NCBI GenBank assembly: GCA_949316235.1
Contig: OX438760.1
Span: 188,501-252,500, forward strand
Reading direction: 5' to 3'
DNA length: 64,000 nt
Source: Oegoconia quadripuncta
Taxonomy: Eukaryota; Arthropoda; Insecta; Lepidoptera; Autostichidae
Part shown: one piece after another, positions 30,081 through 40,010 of the stretch
Numbering within the stretch: position 1 is the stretch's first letter
Layout: each line of letters opens with the position of its first letter
Notes under the pieces: generated by a model
Seen by the model: only the letters and a program-made list of their open reading frames with translations
Told to the model about the DNA's origin: nothing
Database searches by the model: none
Translations under genes and position numbers: made by a program

Positions 30081-33000
30081 ATGACCAGCGCCAGCACCGC
30101 CGCCCGCATCAAGCAAGCCGAACTTGAAGCTGAAGAGAGACTCGCCGAAGTCAGACGTCGAGAGCTGCGTCTCGAAGCCGACCTCATTCAGAAAAAGTTA
30201 GCGTTTGAAATTGCGAGTATCCATGCAGAAGAAAGCCATGCAGGCAGCGTACACAATCAGCCAATACTGGAGGATCGAGTCGACGAATGGCTTCGCCAGC
30301 ATGAGCCTATCTCTTCCGAACGTGAAATAAGCTCATTGCAACAGCCAAGTGCACCACCAGCTGCCGCGACCACCGCAGCCGTGCACCAGCCACAGAACGT
30401 GGCAACGATGACGTCTGTGAACGCCCACGCCTCGCGTCCTCTACGGGGGGAGTATGCAGCGAGCATACGGCAGCAGACAACACCATCGAAACCAACCGAG
30501 TGGGTCGACACGCCGAAGCAAAATAACGATCGTCCCCGCTCACCGACTCCGGTCCACAACCGCAGCCGCAGCCAGGGAAGAGGAATCGAACAGCTTGCGG
30601 ATGCAATAAAACAGATGGCACGAGTACGACCGCCGCCGAGACAGGCCACAGAGCTCCCTACCTTCACAGGAGCTCCCGGTGAGTGGCTTCCCTTCAAGGC
30701 AGCGATGAGAGACTCCACGTCAGTCTACCAATTCAGTGCTGTAGAGAACATGGCGAGACTACGCAACTGTTTGAAAGGAGAAGCACGCGACGCAGTCCAC
30801 GCACTTCTACACACTACTATGGATCCTGTGAAAATAATGAGAACATTAGAACAATGCTACGGCCGTCCAGAGGTGATGATTGATCAAGCTCTCAACGATA
30901 TTAGAAAACTTCCACGTCCAGGCCCCAGCGCGTCCGAGATGAACACTCTAGCGGTGAAACTACAGAACATTGTCCAAGTGCTGAATAGCCTCGATCAGCG
31001 CGGTTACTTAAACAATCCGCTGCTAGCACGAGAAGTCATAGAGAAGTTAAGCCCGCATCTACGCTCACGTTGGTGTGATTACGCCGAGGACTACGGAGAC
31101 GATTCAGAGCCACAGATCGTGACACTATCGCATTTTCTAATGAGAGAAGCCGACCGCGCATTGAAACACGCATACGCACCGAGTACCACCGCACCGCCAG
31201 TCAGAAATGTGAAAAACGCCAGCAACGCCACCACGCGGCGAGCGGACGCAACTCGACGAGCAACAACCTACGCCACCTCCGCTGCTCCTACTGCCTCCGA
31301 TACCGACACGAACGACGCTGAGGATGAACGGTGTTTATACTGTGGGGCACGACACAACGTCCCACAGTGCGATCAATACCGGGCGCTCAGTATGGACCGT
31401 CGGTGGCAGTGGGTCAAAGAGAAGAAATTGTGTTTTAAATGCATTAATAAAGCACATCGGCGTAACCACTGCCGCGCTAAACTATGCGGCGTCCAAGGCT
31501 GTTCACGTCCGCATCATTCGCTGCTCCACTCAACTGCGTTTTCCACCGCAACCACGACGCCCATGCCGACCGCCGCGACATCTACCGACGGGACAGTACT
31601 AGTTGTCAACGGAAGTACAAATCACAGCGAGGTACTACTGAAGGTGTGTCCGGTGACCGTGGCTGGCCCCGGCGGCGAAGTGAAGACCTATGCACTGCTG
31701 GATGAGGGATCCTCTATCACCCTCATTGATGAAGAGCTGGCACGGTATGTAAACGCCGGCGGACCAGCATCACCACTCCATATACACGGAGTGAACTCAT
31801 CCCGACGGGAGAACGATAGTCGCCTGGTCAAGATACAATTACAGACCGGCAACCACACACAGAAGATCGCAGCACGCACAGTGAAAGAACTCACTCTGGC
31901 GAAGCAAACGATACCAGCACGCCTGTTAAATTATGAGCACCTGCGCGATCTACCGATTGAAAATGTAAGCTACGAACTAGCAATACCTAAACTGCTGATT
32001 GGTGCTGATAATTGGGAAATGATCGTCACCCGCGAGCTGAGGACTGGTAGAAGACATGAACCCGCCGCCTCCAAGACTCAGCTGGGCTGGGTGATCCACG
32101 GCACCGCACCACGAGCCAGTATATACAGAGACGAAGCCTCCGTCCTCCACCTGCACATGCATACTGAAGAAGATAGAAGCCTTCACGAACGAATCGAGGC
32201 ACACTTCAGGATCGATGCGCTAGGGGTGGCACTAACCACTAAGGTGTCACCCACTGATCAGCGAGCGCTCACCAAGTTCAACGAGACGGTTGAGTGCAAG
32301 AACGGTCGCTATGAAGTTGGGCTGACATGGCGAGATGACACGCCCACTATGCCGCCGAGTTATGACTCCGCCCTAAGAAGATTGAAAAACATCGAGAAAA
32401 AGATGGACCGCGACCCTGCTTTCGCGGTAGAGTACATGGCACAGATGGAAAATTTAATCAAGAAAGAATACGCCGTGCCGTGTGACGGGACCGAGAAAGA
32501 ATGCCCGTACAAATGGTACCTACCACACTTTGCCGTGCTTAACCCTAACAAGCCCGGCAAAGTAAGAATAGTTTTTGATGCAGCAGCCGTCACACGCGAG
32601 ACCAGCTTAAATGATAAGCTTATCGAGGGTCCAGACATGCTACAATCACTGATGAGCATACTGTTTAAGTTTCGAGAATACCCTATCGCCGTGACCGCAG
32701 ACATCGAAGAAATGTTTTTGAGAATAAAGATAAGGAAACAAGATCAACCGGCACAGATGTTCCTGTGGCGCGGGCGCGACCGAACCTCCCCGCCCCGCGA
32801 TATGAAAATGACATCGATGATTTTTGGCGCGACATGCTCACCGTTCCTCGCGCACAGCGTACGTAACCACAACGCGCACGCTCACGCGCACACCCATCCA
32901 TTGGCCTTCCGAGCGATAACTGAAGACCACTATATGGATGACTTCGTCAGTAGCCACGAGACCACAGAAGCAGCTGCCGCCACGATAAAAGAAGTCATCG

Positions 33001-35558
33001 AAGTACACGCACAGGCCGGTTTCCAGCTACGTGGTTGGAATTCAAACTCAGAGGGCGCTCTAATCGACGTGCCCACGATGCTACGCGCCCACTCTACGAC
33101 ACGCCTTGGCCATGACAACAAGACATTAGGGCTGATATGGAACCCTAAAGAAGATGAACTTGGCTTCAACACTGCCATGCCGCGCGTCCCCGCTGAGGTG
33201 CGCACACGAGACCGCGCGCCGACGAAGAGAGAAGCTCTAAGCGCAGCGATGTCCGTATACGACCCCCTCGGCCTACTTAGCTGCTATACGATAAGCGCTA
33301 AAATATACCTACAACAGCTGTGGCGCCTACAGATCGGATGGGACGACCCGCTGCCCGATGAACACGCTAACGACTTACTAAGTTGGTTAGAAAGTATAGA
33401 ACGCGTAGCAGCGCTACGCCTGCCCCGCTGCTACGACAAGAGAAAAGGCCACGCGAAGAGAAAGCTACACGTCTTCTGCGATGCAAGTCAAGAAGCGTAC
33501 GCGACTGCCGCGTACTGGCAACTTGAGAATGACGACGGCACCGTCCACGTCGTGCTCGCCGCGGCCAAAGCAAAGGTCGCGCCGCTGAAAACTCAAAGCA
33601 TCCCACGCCTAGAGTTACAAGCGGCCCTCATAGGCGCTCGATTGGCCGATACGATACAAAGAGGTCACCGCCTACCTATTGATGAAATTACCTATTGGAC
33701 AGACTCCCGAACCGTCCTACATTGGATACGCAAAGACGCGCGACGACACACACCATTCGTCGCCCACCGCCTCGGTGAAATAGCTGAACTCACTGAAGTG
33801 CGTCAATGGCGATGGACACCTTCGGAAATGAACGTAGCCGACGTAGCCACCCGATCTAAGTATGTGCCTACGAACGCTGAAGACTGGTGGTTTACGGGTC
33901 CTGAATTCCTGAAACATGAAAAGGAAAAATGGCCGTCCGAACCCGCCACTCTCGAAACCGAAGAGGAAGTCATAGTAAACTCCATAACTACGCAGCAACA
34001 GCGCCCTCTACCGAACATCGATCGCTTCTCAAACTTACAGCGACTGCTACGTGCCACCGCCGCGATATTTGTATTTATCGATAAATGCCGACGGCGAAAG
34101 AAACATATGAGTGTGGCACACCTGGAACGAGCAGAGAAGCTGTGGCTGACTCATGCGCAAGAAGAGAGCTTTCCCGAAGAGATAAGCCGTTTACGCGCCG
34201 GCAAAACCCTTGCCCGAACGAGCCGATTGATAAAGTTAGACCCGGTATTAGACAAAGATGGGCTGTTACGAGTTAATGGACGAATCGGCGCCGCTCAACT
34301 GCCCGCCCACACTAAGCGGCCAGTGATCTTGGACGGCCGTCATCCGCTGACACGGCTCATCGTACTTGAAGAGCATGCGAACGCCGGTCACGCTAGCCGA
34401 GAGCGCGTAGTAAACGAGTTACGCCAACGCTACTGGGTGCTACGCCTAAGACCTACACTACGCACCGTAGCACGAAACTGCGCACACTGCCGTCTACGAA
34501 GAGCCACACCGAGTATACCTGTATGCGGCGACCTACCTGCGGCGCGCCTGGACCCATACCACCGCCCATTCTCCAACTGTGGGTTGGACTATTTCGGGCC
34601 TATGACGGTAACCGTGGGACGACGGCACGAGAAGCGATGGGGGGCCCTGTTCACCTGCCTAACGACAAGGGCCGTCCATCTGGAATTGGTCGCAAGCCTC
34701 ACCACGGATTCAGCCATAATGGCGTTGAGAAGGATGGCAGCGCGACGCGGGTGGCCAGCTATTATGTATAGCGACAACGCTACGAATTTTAAAGGAGCGG
34801 ATGTGGAGTTACGCGCCGCCTACGCCGAATGGGCCCCCGCTCTACGAGACTACGGGCTACGACATCGCCTCACGTGGCGTTACATACCGCCCGGGGCCCC
34901 AAATCAAGGTGGAGCGTGGGAGCGACTGGTCCGGTCGGTGAAGGTGGCATTGACAGCGGTACTCCATGAAAAATCGCCAAAAGAAGAAGTACTCCGTACC
35001 GTACTGACCGAAATAGAGCACAGTATCAACGCACGACCGCTGACGCACGTGTCGGTTGAACCAGACGATCCCGAAGCACTAACGCCTAACCACTTCCTAC
35101 TGGGATCATCACAAGGCCTACCGTGCACCGGACCATGCCAAGAAGGTGATCGTCGTATGTGGCGGACGAGTCAGGCCCTCGCCGATGAATTCTGGCGGCG
35201 ATGGGTCAAGGAGTACCTACCAACACTGGTAGCACGTGGCAGCTCCAGAGATGTTCTACAACGACCACTGCAAACGGGAGATATGGTGATCGTGACCGAC
35301 GCTACGCTGCCCCGTAACACATGGCCCCGAGGAATAGTGGAGAAGATCTACCCAGGGCGCGACGGGGAAATTCGCAGCGCAGACGTCAGAACCAGAGGAG
35401 GAACGTTCCGACGGCCGACATCGAAGCTCGCTGTCCTCTCGGTGAAGGAGGCTCCGCAGAGTCTTCGCCGGGGGGAGGATGATAAGGACAGCGAGCAAGA
35501 AAAGGACCACGAAGGCCGGACGCCCTCACAACCGATGCACGCAACTCTAACTAGTTGA
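30081..35558 (+). CDS. gag-pol: BEL/Pao gag-pol polyprotein
   Basis: Cytoplasmic polyprotein that builds the particle and copies and integrates the element. One 1825-codon frame from ATG 30081 (an earlier in-frame GTG at 30069 is used only for numbering here). In order: coiled-coil-like charged N-terminus (about 10-60); gag core ELPTFTGAPGEWLPFKAAMR (195-214); zinc knuckles CLYCGARHNVPQC (422-434) and CFKCINKAHRRNHC (455-468); aspartic protease LLDEGSS with D545; RT with KVRIVFDAAA (831-840), TADIEEMFLRI (876-886) and YMDD (955-958); RNase H with FCDAS D1138, LELQ E1182, TDS D1212, VADVATR D1258; integrase zinc site with CAHC (1471-1474) and catalytic D1507, D1569, E1618; C-terminal DUF5641-like GDMVIVTDATLPRNTWPRG (1737-1755). 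All key residues are present. The last 26 codons lie in the 3' LTR. Codon use is G+C-richer than the surroundings. Opposite-strand open frames are shadows. Confidence 0.96.
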   Translation: MTSASTAARIKQAELEAEERLAEVRRRELRLEADLIQKKLAFEIASIHAEESHAGSVHNQPILEDRVDEWLRQHEPISSEREISSLQQPSAPPAAATTAAVHQPQNVATMTSVNAHASRPLRGEYAASIRQQTTPSKPTEWVDTPKQNNDRPRSPTPVHNRSRSQGRGIEQLADAIKQMARVRPPPRQATELPTFTGAPGEWLPFKAAMRDSTSVYQFSAVENMARLRNCLKGEARDAVHALLHTTMDPVKIMRTLEQCYGRPEVMIDQALNDIRKLPRPGPSASEMNTLAVKLQNIVQVLNSLDQRGYLNNPLLAREVIEKLSPHLRSRWCDYAEDYGDDSEPQIVTLSHFLMREADRALKHAYAPSTTAPPVRNVKNASNATTRRADATRRATTYATSAAPTASDTDTNDAEDERCLYCGARHNVPQCDQYRALSMDRRWQWVKEKKLCFKCINKAHRRNHCRAKLCGVQGCSRPHHSLLHSTAFSTATTTPMPTAATSTDGTVLVVNGSTNHSEVLLKVCPVTVAGPGGEVKTYALLDEGSSITLIDEELARYVNAGGPASPLHIHGVNSSRRENDSRLVKIQLQTGNHTQKIAARTVKELTLAKQTIPARLLNYEHLRDLPIENVSYELAIPKLLIGADNWEMIVTRELRTGRRHEPAASKTQLGWVIHGTAPRASIYRDEASVLHLHMHTEEDRSLHERIEAHFRIDALGVALTTKVSPTDQRALTKFNETVECKNGRYEVGLTWRDDTPTMPPSYDSALRRLKNIEKKMDRDPAFAVEYMAQMENLIKKEYAVPCDGTEKECPYKWYLPHFAVLNPNKPGKVRIVFDAAAVTRETSLNDKLIEGPDMLQSLMSILFKFREYPIAVTADIEEMFLRIKIRKQDQPAQMFLWRGRDRTSPPRDMKMTSMIFGATCSPFLAHSVRNHNAHAHAHTHPLAFRAITEDHYMDDFVSSHETTEAAAATIKEVIEVHAQAGFQLRGWNSNSEGALIDVPTMLRAHSTTRLGHDNKTLGLIWNPKEDELGFNTAMPRVPAEVRTRDRAPTKREALSAAMSVYDPLGLLSCYTISAKIYLQQLWRLQIGWDDPLPDEHANDLLSWLESIERVAALRLPRCYDKRKGHAKRKLHVFCDASQEAYATAAYWQLENDDGTVHVVLAAAKAKVAPLKTQSIPRLELQAALIGARLADTIQRGHRLPIDEITYWTDSRTVLHWIRKDARRHTPFVAHRLGEIAELTEVRQWRWTPSEMNVADVATRSKYVPTNAEDWWFTGPEFLKHEKEKWPSEPATLETEEEVIVNSITTQQQRPLPNIDRFSNLQRLLRATAAIFVFIDKCRRRKKHMSVAHLERAEKLWLTHAQEESFPEEISRLRAGKTLARTSRLIKLDPVLDKDGLLRVNGRIGAAQLPAHTKRPVILDGRHPLTRLIVLEEHANAGHASRERVVNELRQRYWVLRLRPTLRTVARNCAHCRLRRATPSIPVCGDLPAARLDPYHRPFSNCGLDYFGPMTVTVGRRHEKRWGALFTCLTTRAVHLELVASLTTDSAIMALRRMAARRGWPAIMYSDNATNFKGADVELRAAYAEWAPALRDYGLRHRLTWRYIPPGAPNQGGAWERLVRSVKVALTAVLHEKSPKEEVLRTVLTEIEHSINARPLTHVSVEPDDPEALTPNHFLLGSSQGLPCTGPCQEGDRRMWRTSQALADEFWRRWVKEYLPTLVARGSSRDVLQRPLQTGDMVIVTDATLPRNTWPRGIVEKIYPGRDGEIRSADVRTRGGTFRRPTSKLAVLSVKEAPQSLRRGEDDKDSEQEKDHEGRTPSQPMHATLTS
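35470..35479 (+). promoter_or_regulatory. Polypurine tract
   Basis: GGGGGGAGGA lies directly against the 3' LTR, the expected primer site for plus-strand DNA synthesis. It is also coding (within RRGEDD). Confidence 0.85.
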
Positions 35559-35854
35559 GTGACAACGTTCCCCGCAAGGTCAAGTCGGAGCGAGAGGGAA
35601 ATAGATTAGAAGAGGGCGTCCGCGCCACCCACTGCTCACGGACGCCCACTAGTTGGGAGACTTAGTTAGGGAATAAATATAGCGATATTGTACATTGTTT
35701 TGTATTCTTGTTTTCTGTGCTACTACTACATGTTAAGGAGAAATAAAAGTCTGATTGAAATAGAACCAGTGTATTAGTTGAAGCAAGATTCACCAAGAGC
35801 GAACGCTCCCCAGCAGAAATATTTTCCACATACAGTCCACTGCTGTCCCCCACA
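35480..35854 (+). repeat. 3' LTR of BEL/Pao element
   Basis: 375 bp, reads the same as 29417-29791. Contains the gag-pol stop (35556-35558) and AATAAA at 35672-35677 and 35742-35747. Confidence 0.97.
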
Positions 35855-35859
35855 CTTCC
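35855..35859. repeat. Target-site duplication (CTTCC), right
   Basis: Pairs with 29412-29416. Confidence 0.9.
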
Positions 35860-36080
35860 CGTAATCATCTCTTAGATTCGCTGAAACTTTTATAAAGCGG
35901 TTACTTTTAAAAATTAACTCTGCCTATACTTAACTCAATGTTATCTGATAATACACACAAAGTTTAGCTAAATTTGGATTTGCCGTTGACAAAAAAAAAT
36001 CAAAAATGTTTGTATGGAGAAAACAGTCTTAATGAAATTCTTCATACAAAACGCCAATTTCATAGGTAAGGACCTAATAG
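35860..36080 (+). mobile_element. MITE-M copy 1, right half
   Basis: CGTAATCATCTCTTAGATTC, AAAGCGGTTACTTTTAAAAA, ACACAAAGTTTAGCTAAAT and the terminal AATTTCATAGGTAAGGACC. It continues the left half exactly as in the uninterrupted copy at 40745-41175. Confidence 0.85.
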
Positions 36081-36274
36081 TTATTCCTCGACTTCTTTTT
36101 AATGTAAAGAGAAATATATCGTAAACAATCTGTAACGGAAATCCACTGGGACCCTCGAAATAGTACTCAAGAGGCAAACAGCTTTTGTTTTACGACTTTT
36201 AGTCAGTCAACAAAAAAGAATAGAAAACTTGATTTGATCATTTTAGCGACACACATATACTCTGTCCGTAATCC

Positions 36275-36545
36275 CAACGGTTGCGGGTTCAAATCCGGCG
36301 AGGGGTAAATGTTTGTGTGATGAACACGAACACGTCAAATTAATGATGAACGAATGAATGTTAATGAAAAAAATAATGTGAAATTAATGTATTACGTTTT
36401 TGTGCAATAAAGAGCGCTCACTAACAAACAAAACATTTTCCCGAGTCATAGATGTGTATACTATAAATATTGATGTAAGTTTATCCGTTATATAGTACAC
36501 ATAGTTCAGGTTTTACATAGCTTGGGACTTGACGATAGTGTCTTT
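36275..36545 (+). mobile_element. SINE-B, interrupted
   Basis: GCGGGTTCAAATCCGGCGAG (B box), then AAATGTTTGTGTGATGAACA; about 36335-36435 is foreign A+T-rich DNA. CCCGAGTCATAGATGTGTAT resumes the element and TTGGGACTTGACGATAGTG ends it. Confidence 0.65.
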
Positions 36546-36599
36546 CTTCCACTGTATTCATTGGCTCCATAGGGAATCATTTTGCGAATCACACATTTT

Positions 36600-36652
36600 A
36601 CAAATGTGACGTTTCACGAAACTGTCATTTTACGAATCCGTCATTTTACGTT
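36600..36652. repeat. Second locus of the 16-bp repeat motif
   Basis: ACGAAACTGTCATTTTACG then AATCCGTCATTTTACG; two to three degenerate units of the 28038-28209 motif. Confidence 0.7.
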
Positions 36653-36775
36653 TCTGGCGAGTGTGGACTGGATGAAGGAACTCCTGACCACCTTTTCTTT
36701 GATGTCCGATTTTACATTGTTCACTATATGATTCCTTACCCTCTGATATCCCCCGTCCCACTAATTTGAAGTGTT
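36653..36775 (+). pseudogene. LINE C-terminus scrap (R1/I/Jockey-type)
   Basis: In frame it reads ECGLDEGTPDHLFFDVRFY until a stop at about 36770. The CxCGL.EGTPDHLFF.C pattern is typical of the tail of R1/I/Jockey-group ORF2. The minus-strand 100-codon frame 36630-36932 is its shadow. 36776-37205 holds nothing recognised. Confidence 0.65.
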
Positions 36776-37214
36776 TACTCACCTTTGTACCGTCCGCTTT
36801 TGTCCAAGTTTTGTCTAACTTTATTAGTAATAACAACATTAAACAATAATAGTGTAACATGTATACTTGTGACGTTGCTTTATGTGTGTTTCGTTGTTTT
36901 GTTTTAGATTGGATCAACTTCAACTGGTGCATGTAAATAAATTAATAACCACATTATAAATCTGCCAACCGGTTATCTGCAATGTTGTCACTCCCATGAC
37001 TGACTTGATGCTGGCAGAATCCTAAACAGGAAAGCCATTACTTAAAAGAATTGAATTGAGTTTCTTGCTTTTTGCGATTATGACATTTTGCGTTTTTGAC
37101 ATTTATGCGTCTAAACCAATCTGTGTTACATAATACAACTTGAAATATGGAACAGTCGTATACCTACCACAAAAAAACCCAAGTATTTTATCATTTTTCA
37201 CATTCCCAAATTAC

Positions 37215-37489
37215 AACCTGTTTGGTGTAGTGGTTAGAAACTCTGCTACTATACCGAAAGGTCGCGAGTTCGAATCCCGCTTGGGGTATATGTTTGTATG
37301 ATGAATAGAGACATATGTTACCCAGTTATGGATGTTTTTCATTTATACATGTATTTATTTACAAAAAAATGTATTTGTGTAGTTTATCAACCATCTGGTA
37401 TCCATAACACAAGGCCTAACACAACACGCTTGCTGTGGACCTAGATGGCACTGTGTGTATGTGCAAAGATATTTATTATTTATTTTATT
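37215..37489 (+). mobile_element. SINE-C, full length
   Basis: CCTGTTTGGTGTAGTGGTTA, B box GCGAGTTCGAATCCCGCTTG, and the GGACCTAGATGGCACTGTG end with an A/T tail. Confidence 0.85.
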
Positions 37490-37514
37490 ACAATCCGACC
37501 ATTACAAAATCAAC

Positions 37515-37700
37515 TTTACAAGGAGTCAAAATTTTTAAGAGGATGCAAAAGCCATAGAACAAAAAAGTTGCTGATCTGAAGCCTTCTGGCGGTCAAATAC
37601 CTAGCACAAGTATGAACAAACCCTATTGAATGCGACGTTATTGTCTTGTTCACAGTACTATCTCTACTTGTTCCTAACTCCTCGTTGTTTTCCCCACGAG
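37515..37700 (-). repeat. Unnamed repeat, inverted relative of 27930-28015
   Basis: TTGAATGCGACGTTATTGTC and ACTTGTTCCTAACTC are the reverse of the 27930-28015 blocks. A 111-codon minus frame (37516-37851) has no recognised content. Confidence 0.5.
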
Positions 37701-37858
37701 CAACCAATAGGAATTTATAACATTTTGTTCGAAAATTGAGTAGCAATGACTGGATTGAACAGGTTGATATATATACCACTATAGTGGTCACTTGTATACC
37801 ACTGAGAACACATGTAGAATAATAACAAACGTTAAAGTTCAAAACACTCAATTTGCTA

Positions 37859-38086
37859 CATTAGCTTTCCGCCCGCGGGTTTGCCTGCGTGATGTAATAT
37901 ATTTTATCTGTTTAGAACTACTCACTGTAATTGACATAACACTATATATAAATATGTTTAAATCCAGGGTATGTTTTACCTGCATACCAAATTTCATCCA
38001 AATCCGTTCATCCGTTTCGCCCTCAATGGAGCAACAAACAAACAAACATCGCATTTATAATTTCGCATTTATAATATTAGTTAGAT
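37859..38086 (+). repeat. REP-E
   Basis: TAGCTTTCCGCCCGCGGG start, CCGTTCATCCGTTTCGCCC, and a duplicated TTCGCATTTATAAT just before the ATATTAGTTA end. Confidence 0.75.
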
Positions 38087-38274
38087 TATTTTCTTTCAAG
38101 ACTTCAAACATATAAATTGAAAACGGAGAAAAGACCAGAAAGTCTATGACATCATCTAAATACACCAAACAATTGTTTTGAACGCTAAATATCTTCAAGA
38201 CTGCTCAACTGGGGGTTATCAAACATAGGCTATCCCCTCGTATAGTGTTATAACATGTATGTATTATAACACTA

Positions 38275-38500
38275 CATGTCACGACCTCTATCCCAAATAG
38301 GGTGGTTAGATATATCCCAAACAATAGTGTTTGGGCGTTCCAAACATTAAAAGTTTAATGCTTGAAACAGCATCCACGGTGCACCTTATGAAATATACAG
38401 AAATGCACACGTGACAGGGGGTGAGCCCATCGCCGTTGAAACATGCAAATCTATGTTTTTTCTTGGAAAGTCCCTTAGTCGCCTTTTACGACGCCCTCGG
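38275..38500 (+). repeat. REP-J, best copy
   Basis: ACGACCTCTATCCCAAATAG, CATCCACGGTGCACCTTATG, GCACACGTGACAGGGGGTGA, GGAAAGTCCCTTAGTCGCC. Other pieces: 5935-6060, 25395-25520, 26565-26715, inverted 46525-46640. Confidence 0.55.
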
Positions 38501-38599
38501 GCGTTTAAGTGCCGAAACAACATTGCACTGCGTACGAATTATAACCAGTAGAAAGCACTTGCTATTATAACAATTGTGTATTTAATAAAAATTTACTCA

Positions 38600-38881
38600 T
38601 AATAAATAAATAAATAATAATAAATATCCTTGACATACACACAGCGCCATCTAGTTCCACAGTAAGCAACTATAGGCTTGTGTTGTGGATACCAGATGGT
38701 TGATATACTACATAAATACATTTTTTTTTTGTAAATAAATACTTATTATAAATGAAAACATCCATAACTCGGGTACACATGTCCGTATTCATCATACAAA
38801 CATATGCCCCTAGCGGGATTCGAACCCGCAACCTTTTGGTATAGTGGTCAGAGTTGCTAACCACTACACCAAACAGGTCGT
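38600..38881 (-). mobile_element. SINE-C, full length, inverted
   Basis: ACACAGCGCCATCTAGTTCC at the left, inverted B box GCGGGATTCGAACCCGCAAC, end CACCAAACAGGTCGTC. Confidence 0.85.
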
Positions 38882-38891
38882 CATCACTCAT

Positions 38892-38960
38892 CTCTCATTT
38901 GTCACCCGCCCACCTCCATCACCCTCATTTGTCCCCCGCCCACCTCCATCACCCTCATTT
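38892..38960. repeat. ~32-bp tandem dimer
   Basis: CTCATTTGTCACCCGCCC and CTCATTTGTCCCCCGCCC head two consecutive units, both with CACCTCCATCACC. It sits immediately right of SINE-C. Confidence 0.8.
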
Positions 38961-38974
38961 AGTCTTTCATATCA

Positions 38975-39150
38975 AAAAACCGCACTCAAGTCGGGCCGCG
39001 CTTTACTGAGATACACCCACACAAAGCTGGGGCTCTTCCGCCTAACTCAAAGCTATAGTGATAGTATGTCCTTGTCATTGCGTTACGATATATAAAAAAC
39101 GTCGTCAAACACATAACACCCGTAAGTACCCGTTTTTCGTAACGGTTTAA
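38975..39150 (+). repeat. REP-H, best copy
   Basis: AAAAACCGCACTCAAGTCGG, TACTGAGATACACCCACAC, ACGTCGTCAAACACATAACA, CCCGTTTTTCGTAACGG. Confidence 0.55.
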
Positions 39151-39154
39151 AAAA

Positions 39155-39732
39155 GTAACCTAAAAATAAAACAAAAAATTTTTTTTTTTTTGGTGGGTTT
39201 GAATCTGGTATACGAGTATGTACCGCGAGGGAAACAAATGTACAAGTGTGATAATGCATGTTATTGAATTATATAATGTATATCTATTTGTGAGGACCTG
39301 TAATTGGCTCTCTGTTTCCTGTTTCTATTAGTGTTATTGCAGCTGTTGGTTTTCCAAATCAATAAAATAAATTCGTGTTCCATAAACTGCCACAATTATC
39401 TTCATGTTTTGTTTTGTAGGTGATCCAAACGCTACGTCATAGCTGACGTGATTGTGCACGCAATATTGGCCCGATATCCGAACCTAAAATTCATTTACGC
39501 TCAATGTGCGGGAAAACACAAAGTGCGTGAGGCTCACGGCTCGTTGCCCCCTGTATAGATAGTTACGCGGCATTGACGGCGTTGTTCCGTGCGGGGGGAC
39601 TGCGAGCGGGCCGCGTTGGGAAACAATGGTGGATGTGATACGAGGGGGTTACGCTGCATCGTAATGTGACGTCATGCGATACTGAATCTAGCCTATAAAC
39701 TTTTGCACGGAAGTGATAGGTTTGTCGTTCTT
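39155..39732. other. No gene; G+C-richer unique-looking sequence
   Basis: 39420-39700 includes GACGTGATTGTGCACGCAAT and GTGCGGGGGGACTGCGAGCG. A 66-codon minus frame lies over it without recognised content. Confidence 0.4.
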
Positions 39733-39770
39733 GTTTACCCGACTGCTCAAGAAAGGAGGGCAATCTTATT

Positions 39771-40001
39771 TTGACGACCGGTTGGTGTAGTGCATAGTGA
39801 CTCTGTCAGCGAAACCAACGGTTGCTGGTTCGACTTCCGCGAGGGGTAAATGTTTGTGTGATGAATACAAACATTTATTCCTGAGTCATGGATGTTTATA
39901 TAAATATTTATGTATGTTTATCCGTTGTCTAGTATCCATAGCACAAGCTTTGCTTAGTTTGGGACTAGATGATTGGTGTAAGTGTCCGAAATAAAAAAAG
40001 A
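39771..40001 (+). mobile_element. SINE-B, full length with target duplication
   Basis: TTGACGACCGGTTGGTGTAG head through GTAAGTGTCCGAAATAAAAA. AATCTTATT at 39762-39770 is repeated at 40002-40010, a 9-bp target duplication typical of LINE-driven retroposition. The target is a REP-G fragment (TTTACCCGACTGCTCAAGAA at its left). Confidence 0.9.
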
Positions 40002-40010
40002 AATCTTATT

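Larger units (their letters stand above)
29417..35854 (+). mobile_element. BEL/Pao LTR retrotransposon, near complete
   Basis: A 6438-bp element bounded by two 375-bp LTRs (TG...CA) and a CTTCC target duplication. Order: 5' LTR, primer-binding site, leader with a stopped upstream ATG frame, gag-protease-RT-RNase H-integrase as one frame, polypurine tract, 3' LTR. This pol order and the protein motifs place it in BEL/Pao (ICTV Belpaoviridae); no envelope gene is present. The LTRs appear identical on line-by-line reading, so insertion is recent. It lies inside MITE-M copy 1. Confidence 0.97.

Noticed and set aside
30257..30718. Long minus-strand open frame opposite BEL/Pao gag
   Set aside because: G+C-rich codon use in gag-pol leaves antisense frames open; no motif is seen in the translation. 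The other antisense frames between 29814 and 35510 are rejected for the same reason.
36630..36932. 100-codon minus-strand frame
   Set aside because: It is the shadow of a LINE C-terminus (ECGLDEGTPDHLFFD) on the plus strand.
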